Positions 5,576 to 6,461 of a stretch of DNA of 6,461 nucleotides are shown here, one piece after another. Both the position numbers and the translations under genes were made by a program. Positions within the stretch are counted from its first letter, which is position 1. Every line of letters begins with the position of its first letter. This stretch comes from Gammaproteobacteria bacterium (GTDB lineage Bacteria > Pseudomonadota > Gammaproteobacteria > Pseudomonadales > Azotimanducaceae): the NCBI GenBank assembly GCA_027295975.1, contig JAPUJX010000211.1, forward strand, positions 1 through 6,461, read 5' to 3'. The notes below the pieces were generated by a model. The model was given only the letters and a program-made list of their open reading frames with translations, had not been told where the DNA came from and ran no database searches.

Positions 5576-6461
5576 CTATTCGCTGCCGGCGGTCCCCTGG
5601 AATTGGGCAACGCCAACTGCACTGTCGCCCTCGACCTCGTCCAGGTAACGGAACGACATAGCGCCGAACAGCATCTCATCCCACGATTGCCGTCCCCACG
5701 GTACCTCGCGGTTCGGATCCGGATTTGCCGGATTCTGCGCGGAGTTGTCCCATGTCGTGCTATGTACCACTTTGGTCCCAGCCGGAAGCACCTTCGGTTC
5801 CTCCAGTATGTAGCTGGTTTGCCAGTTGAAGTCGTAAGCCGGTACTGAAAGCAGAATCTCCTCGGTGCCGTCCGGGTAGTAGGCGATGAAGTTGGAAGCC
5901 GTGCCGCGGAAGTGCGAGTGGGGCAACAGGCTGTAGAGAAGCACGTCGCGTTTGAGTGTCATTGACTTCGACTCGGTGTGCGCTTTGGTGTTTGCCGGAA
6001 TCTTGATTTTGGTGTTCACCAGGGCGGTTCCGGCGAGCTTGTATTTTGGTGGCTCGTCGTGGAAGTAAATACCGATGCGCGAGTGGTCTACAACGGCTTT
6101 GCCATTCGGCGTGTAGTGCATCTGAAAACGAAGCGACGCGCCCGCCGGCAAGAGCGTACCGGTATCTTCCGGATACACTCTGCCTGAGGTACCTGGGACA
6201 TAACCGGCTAGTCCCCCGCCCCGCCGGCCTAAACGCCGTTCGCTTTTGGCGTTGGGATCGGGGACGAAAAAGCGCGTGATCACATGATGCAGAGTTGCCC
6301 TGCTGCCCGGCATGATCTGGCCCGCCCGCACCCACACGTCGTGGTCGAGGGGGTTTTTCACGGTGTGGAACTGATAATCGACCACGCCCGTAGCCGGGAT
6401 TTCGTAAGCCGGAATGTCGATGATGAGATCGGGTTCGCCGAGGGCCCACTCCGGCCACTCG
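5576..6461 (-). CDS. Copper type II monooxygenase-like (PHM fold) protein, 5' truncated by window edge
   Basis: The minus-strand frame is open to the right edge, giving 294 visible C-terminal residues; the real start lies outside. A GTG at 6385 is internal, because the residues before it (WALGEPDLIIDIPAYEIPA) match what I recall of the linker ahead of this domain. The visible part has the two halves of the peptidylglycine monooxygenase fold. The CuA-type ligands are His58-His59 (TLHHVITRF) and His115 (MHYTPNG); the CuB-type ligands are His181 and His183 (LLPHSHFRG) and Met263 (WDEMLFG), and their spacing is close to that of the animal enzyme. Bacterial relatives often carry a heme c or redoxin domain upstream and are exported, so that is expected but not seen here. 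Such proteins would hydroxylate or oxidise using O2 and an electron donor; the substrate is unknown. Confidence 0.86.
   Translation of the reverse strand, partial: EWPEWALGEPDLIIDIPAYEIPATGVVDYQFHTVKNPLDHDVWVRAGQIMPGSRATLHHVITRFFVPDPNAKSERRLGRRGGGLAGYVPGTSGRVYPEDTGTLLPAGASLRFQMHYTPNGKAVVDHSRIGIYFHDEPPKYKLAGTALVNTKIKIPANTKAHTESKSMTLKRDVLLYSLLPHSHFRGTASNFIAYYPDGTEEILLSVPAYDFNWQTSYILEEPKVLPAGTKVVHSTTWDNSAQNPANPDPNREVPWGRQSWDEMLFGAMSFRYLDEVEGDSAVGVAQFQGTAGSE

Noticed and set aside
6383..6385. GTG as start codon of the copper protein gene
   Set aside because: The same frame stays open to the edge, and the upstream residues fit the family, so the gene begins outside the window.
5760..6458. 232-residue minus-strand frame overlapping the copper protein
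   Set aside because: It is Arg/His-rich and without motifs; the alternate frame holds every copper ligand and continues to the window edge.

Overview
The window looks like part of a chromosome of a heterotrophic proteobacterium, most likely a gammaproteobacterium. This rests on moderately high G+C, ordinary Shine-Dalgarno sites, and the resemblance of the small unnamed proteins to families I associate with that class. It is inference; the window has no rRNA or other marker gene. I see no insertion sequence, phage gene, tRNA or CRISPR array.

Left block (1-2969, + strand): the possible tail of an upstream gene is followed by three closely spaced genes that read as a catabolic operon. They encode an isocitrate lyase/PEP mutase superfamily protein with an unusual active site, a 2-keto-4-pentenoate hydratase-type enzyme of the FAH fold, and an acyl-CoA dehydrogenase. 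Gaps are 27 and 44 bases and each gene has its own plausible ribosome site. The set suggests breakdown of a ring-derived or branched carbon skeleton: the dehydrogenase desaturates a CoA thioester, the hydratase adds water to a 2-oxo-4-enoate, and the lyase-like protein may act on a 2-oxo acid. The substrate cannot be read from the sequence.

Middle block (2970-4189): two small + strand genes of unknown function follow, a membrane-anchored 182-residue protein with a probable TTG start and a 161-residue protein with four membrane segments. They meet, tail to tail, a minus-strand gene (4190-4819) for an M15-like peptidase-fold protein.

Right block (4820-6461): a 129-base divergent intergenic region contains a small palindrome. 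It is followed by a luciferase-like monooxygenase gene that appears to have lost about 85-95 internal codons while staying in frame, so it is called a pseudogene. A perfect 12-bp stem with a 3-base loop separates it from a convergent minus-strand gene that runs off the window. That last gene encodes a copper type II monooxygenase-like (PHM fold) protein keeping all six expected copper ligands.

The points most worth following up are the missing metal ligands in the lyase-like protein next to a hydratase, the internally deleted luciferase-like gene, and the PHM-like enzyme. I found no convincing evidence of a wholly new system.
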